64,000 nt of DNA, from positions 32,228 through 96,227 of the forward strand of contig NZ_LADU01000139.1 in NCBI RefSeq assembly GCF_000961795.1, read 5' to 3'. The translations under genes and the position numbers were made by a program. Below are positions 1 through 8,192 of this stretch, piece by piece (position 1 is the first letter of the stretch; the number at the start of each line of letters is the position of its first letter). Under the pieces are notes generated by a model that had not been told where the DNA came from, did no database searches, and saw only the letters and a list, made by a program, of their open reading frames with translations. The DNA is from Hyphomonas sp. BRH_c22. GTDB lineage: Bacteria; Pseudomonadota; Alphaproteobacteria; Caulobacterales; Hyphomonadaceae.

Positions 1-263
1 TCGAGAAGCTTGGCGCATTCATCGTCGATCGCCGGAAGCGTGCCGAATTCCTCAAGATCACCCGTGATCAGCAATTGGACGGCATAGTAGACTTGCTTGC
101 AGGGCGTGTTGACTTCTTCGGGTCGCAAAGCGTCACGGCAGCGCAGGACCCTGACATCACTGTCAGTGATCCGAATGCGGGCAGGTTTGTCACCATTCTC
201 AAGGATGGCGCCGTTGACGATAAAGCGTTCACCAGGGGCGATTTTCAGAACGAGACCGGACAT
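1..263 (-). CDS. flbT: Flagellin synthesis regulator FlbT (partial, C-terminus outside window)
   Basis: Reading leftward from the ATG at 263, the product begins MSGLVLKIAPGERFIVNG and continues with a conserved ITDSDVRVLR stretch, which is the FlbT family pattern. In Caulobacter and relatives FlbT acts after transcription by binding flagellin mRNA and limiting its translation. The start codon shares one base with the flaF stop (TGATG), so the two genes are translationally coupled. About 87 residues are visible before the window edge; the rest is missing. Family assignment is from the N-terminal motif and the flaF/flagellin neighbourhood. Confidence 0.88.
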   Translation of the reverse strand, partial: MSGLVLKIAPGERFIVNGAILENGDKPARIRITDSDVRVLRCRDALRPEEVNTPCKQVYYAVQLLITGDLEEFGTLPAIDDECAKLL

Positions 264-652
264 CAGGCTGCCTCACCATGCAAATCGGGCTGAGCGGAAC
301 CGGCGAGGCCGGCAATGATCGGACGATTGACCTCAATCAGGTCGGCTATGTTGCCGGTACCTGAGAGAATCTCCATGCTCGTTTTCTGTACGAACTTGGA
401 GAGCTGCAGGAGCCTGGATTTTAAATCTATCGGAAGTGAATTGGCGGGGTTCAGCAAATCGGTCGTGAGAAGCGTCCACAGTTGCTGGTTGCGATGGATG
501 GCGTCTGCCTTGGCTGACGGACTGGGAGAGTCTGACCTGGCGACCTCTTCAAGAGCCTCGGTGATCTGAAGGAAGAGTGCGTGCTCAATTCCCTTGTCAC
601 TCGCGGTGCGTTTCTGGACCTGACCATAAGCCTTGAATGCCAAATTATGCAA
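263..652 (-). CDS. flaF: Flagellar biosynthesis regulator FlaF
   Basis: FlaF is the alphaproteobacterial partner of FlbT, needed for flagellin production and secretion. The protein reads AFKAYGQVQKRTASDKGIEHALFLQITEAL near its start, ending in a helix-rich C-terminus, about 129 residues, normal for the family. An ATG-initiated frame extends to 709, but the conserved part begins at a TTG at 652 that has an AGGAGG box five bases upstream, so I prefer that start. It lies between the flagellin gene and flbT, overlapping the latter by one base. Confidence 0.85.
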   Translation of the reverse strand: MHNLAFKAYGQVQKRTASDKGIEHALFLQITEALEEVARSDSPSPSAKADAIHRNQQLWTLLTTDLLNPANSLPIDLKSRLLQLSKFVQKTSMEILSGTGNIADLIEVNRPIIAGLAGSAQPDLHGEAA

Positions 653-718
653 AGCGCCCTCCTGGCGACGTAGTGGGAATGGCCCGAGCGCATCAAACGC
701 CCGGGCCACCAGTCAGTA

Positions 719-1963
719 TTAGCGGAACAGTGACAGCAGAGACTGCGGTGCCTGGTTCGCAATGGACAGAGCCTGAACACCAAGCTGCGACTGAACCTGC
801 AGAGCCTGCAGTTTCGCGGAAGCAGCTTCCATGTCGGCGTCAACGAGACCACCGATGCCCGACGTCATGGCGTCGACCAGTGTGTTCACGAATTCACCCT
901 GGCTTTCGATGCGCTTCTGGGACGAGCCGAGGGCAGCCGCAGCGTCGATCGAGGTTTGCAGCAGGCCTTCAATAGCGGTCAGAGCAGAGGTTGCACCGGC
1001 GTCCGTGGTAACATCAACCGTGGCAAGGTTGCCAAGACCACCTGTGGTCGTGCCTGCTGTACCGCCGGTCGTCGCCGTCGCCGTAACGGCAAGAGCAGCT
1101 GCGGAGGCGTTAGCGATCGTGATCGTACCATCAGCACGGGAGACCGAGTAGTTGGTTTCGCCAGTTGCCGAGAAGAAGGTCGAGATCTGGTTGGCCAGGT
1201 TTGCCGCGACCGAGGAAGCGCTATCGTCAGCATTCGCAACATACTCGAACGTACGCTGACCAAGGGAGTTGTTGGTCGCTGAGTCATTGAGAAGGATGCG
1301 ATAGCTGTGGCCATCGGCGACAGATTCGATCGTAACGTCCAAAGTGCCTGCTGCGGCAGCAGCCGTTGCCGTGCCCGAGTTCGCGCCCGAGTTGATGATC
1401 GTCATGTCGGCGTTCGCCACGGCGCCGAACGTGGCAGCAGTGGCCGAGTTGCTGAGCGACAGGTCCTGGCGCTCAACGCTGATAAACGAAGCGGCGACCG
1501 AGCCACCTGACGAACGATCCAGCGATGCCAGGAAGTCAACATCGGCGGTCGAGCTGCCGTCAAGCAGGTTCAGGCCGTTGAACTGGGCGGCGCCGACAAT
1601 CGTCTGGATGCCTTTTGTCAGTTCATCAATGTCAGTCTGAATCTTCGAACGGTCGACGTTGCCCTGCTGGGATGCAACGATAAGGTTCTTGATGTCCTGA
1701 AGGTTCTCGGTAACGGCTTCAGCAGCCGAACGCGCAACCCCGACAGTCGAAGAACCGAGGTTCAGCGAGTCGGAAATCGTCTTGAAGCTTTCAACGTCGG
1801 TCGACATGACAGTCGAGATGGCCCAGATCGAAGCGTTGTCCTTGGCGGACGACACTTTCTTGCCTGTCGAGATCTCGTTTTGAACCGTAGCGAGATCTTT
1901 GTTGATGCTGCGAAGGGTGTCGAGCGCGACCATGGCGCTGTTATTGGTAAGAATACTGGACAC
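719..1963 (-). CDS. Flagellin (flagellar filament subunit)
   Basis: The filament protein, exported by the flagellar type III apparatus. The N-terminal D0/D1 helix region (SSILTNNSAMVALDTLRSIN, then IQTDIDELTKGIQTI) and the C-terminal helix (SKLQALQVQSQLGVQALSIA) are both conserved. The middle, roughly residues 150-300, is Ala/Thr/Ser-rich and variable, as expected for surface-exposed domains. At 414 residues it is within the normal range, larger than the ~270-residue Caulobacter flagellins. It starts with GTG behind an AGAGG box. flaF and flbT lie immediately downstream, so expression is probably set by mRNA-level control as well as by its promoter. Confidence 0.95.
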   Translation of the reverse strand: MSSILTNNSAMVALDTLRSINKDLATVQNEISTGKKVSSAKDNASIWAISTVMSTDVESFKTISDSLNLGSSTVGVARSAAEAVTENLQDIKNLIVASQQGNVDRSKIQTDIDELTKGIQTIVGAAQFNGLNLLDGSSTADVDFLASLDRSSGGSVAASFISVERQDLSLSNSATAATFGAVANADMTIINSGANSGTATAAAAAGTLDVTIESVADGHSYRILLNDSATNNSLGQRTFEYVANADDSASSVAANLANQISTFFSATGETNYSVSRADGTITIANASAAALAVTATATTGGTAGTTTGGLGNLATVDVTTDAGATSALTAIEGLLQTSIDAAAALGSSQKRIESQGEFVNTLVDAMTSGIGGLVDADMEAASAKLQALQVQSQLGVQALSIANQAPQSLLSLFR

Positions 1964-2108
1964 AGTTTGGTACCTCTAAATATTTCTCCATGACCTCAGC
2001 CATGAAATTGATCAAACTCGCGTCATCCTGACAGCGGAGAAAACCGCCAACCTATCTTGGTTGTTACAGTTATCCCTAAGATCGCATTGTGTAGATAGGG
2101 TTAATCGA

Positions 2109-2489
2109 TCACGCTTTTCTCCGGAACTGACCAGTAACCTCCGTAAAAGGAATTTTACTTCCGTTCTGCGCGTAGGATCCGACATAGGCACTGCCATGCA
2201 TTGACTCGAGTCTTTCAATGGCATGGCGCAGACCATTCCTGATCGCATCGAAATGCGCTGAGTTCTCTCGGGAGAGACGGACAATTTCTTCCATATCTGC
2301 GCGATGCCCGACAGGATGGGAATTTAGTTCCCTATCAGCAAGAAACGCCTCGAGATCCTGTATCGCTTCCATCTTGTCTGGCATAAGGGCAGCTGCATCA
2401 CGCGCCCGCCCTGTCAGAAGCAAGTTTCTCTCATTGAGAAGAATATCCCTAAGCCTGCCCGTCTGGGCGCCGAGTTCGAGATGGTTCAC
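2109..2489 (-). CDS. FlgN-like flagellar export chaperone (tentative)
   Basis: A 126-residue helical, soluble protein (LRDILLNERNLLLTGRARDAAAL, then EEIVRLSRENSAHFDAIRNG) ending in a short GSYAQNGS...F segment. Size, helical make-up and position next to a flgJ-like gene suggest the FlgN family, which chaperones the hook-filament junction proteins FlgK and FlgL encoded further along the window. It begins with a GTG that overlaps the stop of the upstream flgJ-like gene (GTGA), so the two are coupled. There is no strong signature motif; a different flagellar accessory protein remains possible. Confidence 0.5.
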   Translation of the reverse strand: MNHLELGAQTGRLRDILLNERNLLLTGRARDAAALMPDKMEAIQDLEAFLADRELNSHPVGHRADMEEIVRLSRENSAHFDAIRNGLRHAIERLESMHGSAYVGSYAQNGSKIPFTEVTGQFRRKA

Positions 2490-2806
2490 GATATCTTATC
2501 CACTCTCGGTTGCGGCGCAGGACCGGCATTGAATTTGACGGCGTCGGCAAGACCAAGCGGGTGAGACTCAGCTATATCCTTTGCAACCGCCTCGACAACA
2601 TATCTGGAAAATGCAGAGGCGGCTTCTCCGCCTCCCTGCGAAAAAGCCTTTTCCAAACCCGCATGAGTCAGCATTTCGGCCCAAAGCATTTGTTCAAAGC
2701 GCTGGCCAATGTTCGATACATCAGCGTCAGACAAGGCTGCATTCACACGCTCCAGGGGCCCGATACTGGGTGCACTCATACCGGGATAGGCAATTGGGCC
2801 TGCCAT
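2486..2806 (-). CDS. flgJ: FlgJ-type rod-binding protein (no peptidoglycan hydrolase domain)
   Basis: About 106 residues carrying the rod-binding domain pattern: FEQMLWAEMLTHAGLEKAF, a GGG turn, and AFSRYVVEAVAKDIAES. The family caps the growing periplasmic rod. In gammaproteobacteria FlgJ also has a C-terminal muramidase; here only the N-terminal half exists, as is usual in alphaproteobacteria. The frame opens further upstream (to 2905), but ATG 2806 has a GGAG box seven bases before it and begins the conserved part. It is divergent from fliK and shares a 117-bp region with a candidate CtrA site. Confidence 0.75.
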   Translation of the reverse strand: MAGPIAYPGMSAPSIGPLERVNAALSDADVSNIGQRFEQMLWAEMLTHAGLEKAFSQGGGEAASAFSRYVVEAVAKDIAESHPLGLADAVKFNAGPAPQPRVDKIS

Positions 2807-2859
2807 TTGATACTCCGTAAGCATACAAAATCGAAAAGTGAATGAAATCACTTCGAGAA

Positions 2860-2874
2860 TTAACCTACTTTTTA
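2860..2874. promoter_or_regulatory. Candidate CtrA box between flgJ and fliK
   Basis: The sequence reads TTAA, seven bases, then TTTA, one mismatch from the CtrA consensus TTAA-N7-TTAA. It sits in the divergent flgJ/fliK intergenic region. CtrA activation of early flagellar genes is known in Caulobacter and relatives; assignment here is by pattern only. Confidence 0.35.
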
Positions 2875-2922
2875 CGCGGCGTGGTTTTAATTTGGTTAAC
2901 AGCAAGAATTACAGGCTCAAAA

Positions 2923-4344
2923 ATGGCTTTCACCCTCGAAGCGGATTTCCTCAGTCGTCCGGCCAGGCCCGCTTCCGAACCAGGGAAAAAGCCTCTGGAG
3001 ACGGACCACAAAGGCGCCGACTTCAGAGAAAGCCTGTCGAAGTTCGACAGGGTGCCGCCTCGTGATGAGGAGCCGGAAAGTCTGAACCGGACTGAGGCAG
3101 GGCAGACATCTGTCTCGGCAATTCTCATAAATGTTGCGCAGAAGACACCCGAGCCGGATGCCTCGCCTGATGGGGAATTGCTCGACCTCTCCTTGAGTGC
3201 TGATATTACCTTGGCGACCCGCAGTTCCGCAAATGAACTGGCCCCGGGGCTCGCTTCTGCAGCTGACTTGACCTCGGAAATGACTGATGAGCTCGTCACG
3301 GACACCCGCACGGCCGACATGATCACGACTTCTTCGTCAAGCACTGCAGGCGAGACGCTCGCCACGCCTGTTTCTGAAAGAGCCTTGCCCGTTGCTGCTG
3401 AAATTCCCGCATCACCGGCTATGGCCTCACATGAAGTTTCTGACCCAGCGTTACAATCTAAAAGCGAATCACCATCACCTCCATCTGATGCAGCCAACGC
3501 TTCAAATCACACCGATACTGAGCCTGCCGTTCAGTCTGCCCCAATAGGCGTCGCAGCAAGCCTTGCCGCACACTCACCGACCCATACTGGATCGACGGAT
3601 AAAGTCGAAAGCACGGGCACCATAGCCACACCTGCATCGCAATCGGCAGCGCAGGCGACCAGTGGAAATGCCTCCGACCACAAGCAATCGGATCGTGACC
3701 GGTTCATTAATGATGCTTCCCTGACCGATCCGGAACTTAAAGCTTCGACACCACAGCGAACTGATGCAGCATCATTCTCGGATATCGTGACGACCGATAA
3801 GCCTGCTGCATCTCAGGACATGAGCCTGGGCGCACCGCCTTTCCTGCTACAAAATCAAGCGCCGCAAACGGCGACCGCCCCTGTTCCAACCGGCTTCACA
3901 CAAACGCATGCCTTGATAACAGCAACTCCAGCTGAGGTCGTCGATGTGATTTCCGATTCTCTGGCGTCGCCCGACGACCGCAAGAACCGTATCGTCGTTC
4001 AACTCGATCCGCCCGAACTGGGGCGCGTTTCCATCGACTACAAATTCGATTCCCAGGGCCTTCAACATGTGACCATCACGGGCGAATCCCCGGAAGCAAT
4101 GCGGCAACTGCGCCTGATGCATTTTGAGCTGGTCAACGCTCTGGAAAAACAGGGATTGTCCGGCCAGAATATGTCCTTTCAACAACAGCAAGCCCAGCAG
4201 GATCCGGGTCAGCAAACTCCGCGTAACGGCCGGATTGATGCCGACATCGCCGGAAATCAGGAACTGAGTGCTCCTGTCCTGGTCGCAGCACAAACCTCTC
4301 GGCCCGGCTCGACGTCGAGCGGCGGCCTGAACATCAAGCTCTGA
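2923..4344 (+). CDS. fliK: Flagellar hook-length control protein FliK
   Basis: FliK is the secreted molecular ruler that stops hook growth and switches export from hook to filament substrates. The first ~300 residues are Ser/Thr/Ala/Pro-rich and low in complexity, as in other FliK rulers. The C-terminal ~100 residues contain the conserved hook-length domain with RIVVQLDPPELGRVSIDYKF and MRQLRLMHFELVNALEKQGL, ending in a Gln-rich tail. A longer frame starts at 2842, but the ATG at 2923 begins the likelier product. flgD follows 11 bases later, so hook assembly genes are grouped. Confidence 0.9.
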   Translation: MAFTLEADFLSRPARPASEPGKKPLETDHKGADFRESLSKFDRVPPRDEEPESLNRTEAGQTSVSAILINVAQKTPEPDASPDGELLDLSLSADITLATRSSANELAPGLASAADLTSEMTDELVTDTRTADMITTSSSSTAGETLATPVSERALPVAAEIPASPAMASHEVSDPALQSKSESPSPPSDAANASNHTDTEPAVQSAPIGVAASLAAHSPTHTGSTDKVESTGTIATPASQSAAQATSGNASDHKQSDRDRFINDASLTDPELKASTPQRTDAASFSDIVTTDKPAASQDMSLGAPPFLLQNQAPQTATAPVPTGFTQTHALITATPAEVVDVISDSLASPDDRKNRIVVQLDPPELGRVSIDYKFDSQGLQHVTITGESPEAMRQLRLMHFELVNALEKQGLSGQNMSFQQQQAQQDPGQQTPRNGRIDADIAGNQELSAPVLVAAQTSRPGSTSSGGLNIKL

Positions 4345-4355
4345 AAGACCCACCC

Positions 4356-4922
4356 ATGACCACTGTAGCACCGGTAACAAACACAACCGCAGGCATCGCA
4401 ACCGGGTCGGCGGAGCAGCCGGGAATCGGAGAAGAGTTCAACACCTTCCTGAAGCTCCTGACGGCTCAACTTCGTAATCAGGACCCGCTTGAACCACTTG
4501 ATTCGACCCAGTTTGTCGAGCAGCTTGCGACATTCTCGTCGCTGGAGCAGAACGTGAAATCGAACTCAAGCCTCGATGTCATTGCCGCCAAGATGAGTGA
4601 CCTCTATGCCATTGTTGCCAGTCAATGGCTGGGGCAAACAGTTACGGTGGAATCGACCTGGGTTCCGTTCTCCGAGCAGGCCATCAAGTTCACAGTCGAC
4701 ATTCCAGACGAAGTCGACCGCGCCGTCCTGACAGTCAAGGACGATACCGGAAAAGTGGTCTGGAACGAGACACTCGACGAGAGTAAGACAAACTTCAGCT
4801 GGAGTGGCAGCGTTCTGACTGGCGACGCGAAGGCACCCGAGGGGCTCTACCAGATGGGCATCGACCTGTATCGCGCTGACGAGTATGCCGGGACGATGGC
4901 TCCCAAGCTCGACCTGAACTGA
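4356..4922 (+). CDS. flgD: Flagellar hook capping/assembly protein FlgD
   Basis: The N-terminal motif FLKLLTAQLRNQDPLEPLDS and FVEQLATFSSLEQN is diagnostic of FlgD, which caps the distal end of the growing hook and allows FlgE to add. The C-terminal part (EVDRAVLTVKDDTGKVVW) fits the Ig/tudor-like FlgD fold. Its 188 residues are slightly short but complete. It forms a two-gene unit with fliK upstream. No clear ribosome-binding site is visible ahead of the ATG, so coupling to fliK translation is possible. Confidence 0.95.
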   Translation: MTTVAPVTNTTAGIATGSAEQPGIGEEFNTFLKLLTAQLRNQDPLEPLDSTQFVEQLATFSSLEQNVKSNSSLDVIAAKMSDLYAIVASQWLGQTVTVESTWVPFSEQAIKFTVDIPDEVDRAVLTVKDDTGKVVWNETLDESKTNFSWSGSVLTGDAKAPEGLYQMGIDLYRADEYAGTMAPKLDLN

Positions 4923-4990
4923 TAGGTCTTTACGCAGTCTGGTCTCTGTAAGTCACCACGAACATGCGTGTATGGACAGTCCGAGATAGG

Positions 4991-5545
4991 CTAGAGCTGC
5001 TGCTTGGCCATATCCACGATCAAGACGTTCTTGATGCCTTCGGGTACGATCTTTTGCAGATTCATGAGAACTGTCGCGCGAATGGATTCGTAATTTTCCA
5101 GGCTAGCAATCGCTTCAAGGGTACTGCCATCATTGCTGAGTTCAATCAGCGTCGTCATGATATTGTCGCGAATCTTGGGCTCCATGGCGAACAATTTCGA
5201 AGTTATTTTTGAATCGACTTCAAGATTGATGTTCAGGATCACCAGACTTTCAACCCGGCTTTCCCGCATAACCGGAATGACGAATTCACGCGTAAACTTG
5301 AAATAGTCAACCGAGCCCGAAGCCGGACTGCCATGACTATCCTTTGCAGCGTGGCTGTCTTTCTTTTCGGCTGGCTCTGATCCGTGCCCGCCTGCCTTTT
5401 CCGCCGCGTGAGATTTGTCTTTCGGTGTGCTGGTGTGATCTGAAGCGCCTGACGTCGCACCGGCCCCATTCTTGAGGAAGTTTCCGCCTATTCCGCCCAC
5501 AATGATGCAGACAATGACGATAACGGCAGAAATAATGTTCTTCAT
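4991..5545 (-). CDS. FliL-like flagellar basal-body protein (second copy)
   Basis: A 184-residue protein with one N-terminal membrane helix (IISAVIVIVCIIVGGIGGNF), a His/Lys/Ser-rich linker (residues ~30-80), and a C-terminal domain with VILNINLEVDS, KIRDNIMTTLIELSN and RIVPEG-like/IKNVLIVDMAKQQL features typical of FliL. FliL proteins ring the stator and help it withstand load. It ends the minus-strand run that starts with the fliM-like gene, following flgH by 9 bases. A second fliL is at 22,194; this copy has a longer charged linker. Placement in the family is confident; its specific role is not. Confidence 0.7.
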   Translation of the reverse strand: MKNIISAVIVIVCIIVGGIGGNFLKNGAGATSGASDHTSTPKDKSHAAEKAGGHGSEPAEKKDSHAAKDSHGSPASGSVDYFKFTREFVIPVMRESRVESLVILNINLEVDSKITSKLFAMEPKIRDNIMTTLIELSNDGSTLEAIASLENYESIRATVLMNLQKIVPEGIKNVLIVDMAKQQL

Positions 5546-5554
5546 GAGAGTTCC

Positions 5555-6256
5555 CTAGAACGGCACGACTTTATCGAGCAGCCGCGGCACCAGCTTGCGA
5601 CCGCCGGACCCTGTCGTGTCGCCTTCATTAACATATGACATGCGAGCGTCAGCGATCTTTTCATACGAAACGGTGTTGGTTCGGGTAATGTCCTGAGCGC
5701 GTATGACGCCTGCGACACTCAGGTACCGGACCTCATGTCCAACGCGCGTTTGTTGATACCCTTGAATGACGAGATTACCGTTGGGCTCGAGACCGACGAC
5801 ACGCGCCGCCAGCGTGAAGGCAATCTTCTCAGCGCGATTCACGGCTCCACTGCCATTCAGATTCGAATTTCGGTTGAAGTCGATTGCCGGTGACACGCTC
5901 GCTGCGCCGGGCAAGGCGTTGTTGACCACGTCAGGCAGGCCGAACAAGGCATCGACACTGAAGTCTTCACTTGAATCCCTGCTGCGCGACAATGAGCTCT
6001 TCAGACTGGCCTGATCGTTCATCTCGACGACGACCGTCAACAGATCACCGACTTCCTTGGCGCGACGCATGCTCAGCAGCGCATTGGGTGAGGTCGCCCA
6101 GAGGGAAGGGTTCGGATCCGTATCCGTGGCCAACTCGCTTACCGGCACGGTCCATTGCGTATAGCCAGCGTGCTCCACGGGGGAGCCGGAATGATGCGAA
6201 CTGGTACAGGCCGTGAGGGCTGTTGCGAGAACGGTTGTTGAGAGTAGCTTTTTCAT
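5555..6256 (-). CDS. flgH: Flagellar L-ring lipoprotein FlgH
   Basis: FlgH forms the outer-membrane L-ring bushing. The N-terminus is a lipoprotein signal (MKKLLSTTVLATALTACTSS) with the lipobox Cys at residue 17. Family landmarks follow: SLWATSPNALLSMRRAKEVGDLLTVVV, the VNRAEKIAFTLAARV segment, and SYEKIADARMSYVNEGD near the end. The ATG at 6256 overlaps the flgA stop (ATGA), so I use it rather than the in-frame ATG five codons upstream. It sits in the order flgF-flgG-flgA-flgH. Confidence 0.96.
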   Translation of the reverse strand: MKKLLSTTVLATALTACTSSHHSGSPVEHAGYTQWTVPVSELATDTDPNPSLWATSPNALLSMRRAKEVGDLLTVVVEMNDQASLKSSLSRSRDSSEDFSVDALFGLPDVVNNALPGAASVSPAIDFNRNSNLNGSGAVNRAEKIAFTLAARVVGLEPNGNLVIQGYQQTRVGHEVRYLSVAGVIRAQDITRTNTVSYEKIADARMSYVNEGDTTGSGGRKLVPRLLDKVVPF

Positions 6257-6660
6257 TGCGCTAAAACCCATCCTTCTTCCTGGACGATTCCCTGTACCAA
6301 TTGTCGCGAATCCTGATTGAGCACGGTCACTGTTTCATTTGCGCCGGCTTCGCCCATGGCACGGCCAATTGTTGTAATTTCCAACGGGCCTTTCACGTAT
6401 CTGATCGACACGACCTGGTTACGCTTCACGAGCATTGGCGATCTCGTATTGTCCGCCGTGATCGCTTGTCCGACATAGATCGTGCGGCGCACCTCCCGGC
6501 CCAACAAGGGGTCATTGATGTCCGCAGATGCTTCCCCTTCGGTGACGGCGTTGGCGGCGGACACACGGTCGCCTGCGCGAATGACCTCGGCTGCGACAAG
6601 TGACGACGCGTCTGTAACCATTGCCAAAGCGCCTAGTCCAAGTGCGATGAGCGAGATCAT
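6253..6660 (-). CDS. flgA: Flagellar P-ring assembly chaperone FlgA
   Basis: A periplasmic chaperone for P-ring (FlgI) formation. The N-terminal stretch MISLIALGLGALAMVTDASS is a signal peptide. The SAF-like domain is visible as INDPLLGREVRRTIYVGQAITADN and MLVKRNQVVSIRYVKG, and the end VLNQDSRQLVQGIVQEEGW is the usual FlgA C-terminus. At 135 residues it is a short-form FlgA, common in alphaproteobacteria. Coupled to flgH by a four-base overlap; flgG lies four bases upstream. Confidence 0.93.
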   Translation of the reverse strand: MISLIALGLGALAMVTDASSLVAAEVIRAGDRVSAANAVTEGEASADINDPLLGREVRRTIYVGQAITADNTRSPMLVKRNQVVSIRYVKGPLEITTIGRAMGEAGANETVTVLNQDSRQLVQGIVQEEGWVLAQ

Positions 6661-6664
6661 GGCG

Positions 6665-7450
6665 CTACCTCAAACGGGTCGTGGCAGCGAGCATCTCGTC
6701 TGACGCCGTGATCACTTTGGAATTCAGCTCGTAGCCTCGTTGCGCTTCGATGAGATCGGAAATTTCCTTTACGACATCCACACCGGATTCTTCGAGGAAT
6801 CCTTGTCGAATGAATCCCGACCCTTCCGTACCGGCTACCACTTGGGCAGGAGTTCCAGATGCAGCCGTTTCACGAAAGAGGTTGTCACCAAGCGCTTCGA
6901 GGCCTTTCTCGTTGACGAAACGAACGAGCTGAAGCGCTCCGATTGCCTGCCCCGCGGCCTGATCGTCGAAGTAGGCCACGACTTCACCATCCCGGCTGAC
7001 CGATATACTCCGCGCATCGGCAGGGATCGCGATACCATCGGCTAGCGGATACCCATCCATTGTTACCATTTCGCCATCGACACTGCGGTTGAACTTTCCA
7101 TCCCGCGTGTAGGCGGAATCACCGGACGGAAGCGTCACTTCGAAAAATCCAGCGCCATCGACTGCAAGGTCGAGTTCCGACCCTGTTTCCCGAAGCGATC
7201 CCTGGGTGATTTCCATGGAGACCGTTGATGGCCGTACGCCCGTACCGATCTGTATGCCCGCCGGCACGGTTGTGCCGACTTGAGAGGTAATCGTGCCAGG
7301 CGTCAGGTATTGCTGGTACATCAGGTCAGAAAATTCCGCGACCCTGGGCCGGTAGGCGGCCGTACTCATGTTGGCAATGTTGTTCGAGATGACATCAACG
7401 CGCAGTTGCTGCGCGGCCATACCGGTCGCTGCGATCTGTAGTGACTTCAT
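6665..7450 (-). CDS. flgG: Flagellar distal rod protein FlgG
   Basis: FlgG forms the distal rod. It starts MKSLQIAATGMAAQQLRVDV followed by ISNNIANMSTAAYRPR, the rod/hook family signature, and ends with the matching C-terminal motif DLIEAQRGYELNSKVITASD. Its length, 261 residues, is standard. An AAGGAG box precedes the ATG by six bases. Between flgF (upstream) and flgA (downstream) in the usual rod-ring order. Confidence 0.97.
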   Translation of the reverse strand: MKSLQIAATGMAAQQLRVDVISNNIANMSTAAYRPRVAEFSDLMYQQYLTPGTITSQVGTTVPAGIQIGTGVRPSTVSMEITQGSLRETGSELDLAVDGAGFFEVTLPSGDSAYTRDGKFNRSVDGEMVTMDGYPLADGIAIPADARSISVSRDGEVVAYFDDQAAGQAIGALQLVRFVNEKGLEALGDNLFRETAASGTPAQVVAGTEGSGFIRQGFLEESGVDVVKEISDLIEAQRGYELNSKVITASDEMLAATTRLR

Positions 7451-7478
7451 GCTCTTCTCCTTTGTTCAGTAATCACGA

Positions 7479-8192
7479 TTATCGCTCGCGTATGGTCGAG
7501 ATGACTTGTCCGATTCGTTGGTCTTCGCGTTCCAGTATCGTCTGGCCTGCTTCATAGGCACGCTGCACTTCAATCATACGCGCGACTTCGAGTACCGGTG
7601 AGACGTTCGATTGCTCGAGGGCGCCCTGGACCACGCTGAAGTCGGTCGCATTTCCATAGCCGCCAGGCGCGGAAAAATAGGTATTGGAATCGCGCATCAA
7701 CTCACCGTCGGGAAGGACGACACCGATCTGTTCAATCAATTCACCATCAGCCGAAATTGTGCCGTCGGCGGAAATCGTTACCTGGGTTGCTTCGGGTGGA
7801 ATCTGTATGGGACCACCGCCGACGCCAAGCACACTGTTACCGATCATGTCGACCAGTGTGCCATCCGCTGAAAGCTGGAAATGCCCTGCCCGTGTCAGGC
7901 GGGGGCCTTGCGGTGTCTCGATCGAGAAAAACCCGTTACCCTGGACGGCGACGTCAAACTGGCCGCCGGTCGCTTTGAGGCCGCCCTGTTCCATTTCAAA
8001 GGCATGGCCAGCCAGACTGCCCATTGAAAGCGACGTATTGCCTGAATCGGAGCCTACGAGGAATTCAGCAAATATCGCCCGGTCAGTCTTGTAACCGGTC
8101 GTACTCGAGTTTGCGAGATTGTTGGAGACGACCTGCATTTCCTGCATCAGGCCGTGCTGGCGGGCTAGGGTGGCGTAAATGGCGTTGGACAT
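7479..8192 (-). CDS. flgF: Flagellar proximal rod protein FlgF
   Basis: A rod protein with the paired terminal motifs of the flagellar rod/hook family: SNAIYATLARQHGLMQEMQV with VVSNNLANSSTTGYKTD at the start and EVARMIEVQRAYEAGQTILE at the end. At 237 residues it matches FlgF rather than FlgG or FlgE. Its ATG shares one base with the stop of the upstream unknown exported protein (TAATG), and a GGGAG box lies just before it, so it is translated from the same message. Confidence 0.95.
   Translation of the reverse strand: MSNAIYATLARQHGLMQEMQVVSNNLANSSTTGYKTDRAIFAEFLVGSDSGNTSLSMGSLAGHAFEMEQGGLKATGGQFDVAVQGNGFFSIETPQGPRLTRAGHFQLSADGTLVDMIGNSVLGVGGGPIQIPPEATQVTISADGTISADGELIEQIGVVLPDGELMRDSNTYFSAPGGYGNATDFSVVQGALEQSNVSPVLEVARMIEVQRAYEAGQTILEREDQRIGQVISTIRER

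Noticed and set aside
2012..2070. Sigma-54-like GG...GC promoter upstream of flagellin
   Set aside because: The GG and GC elements are 11 bases apart instead of the strict 10, so it does not fit the sigma-54 rule.
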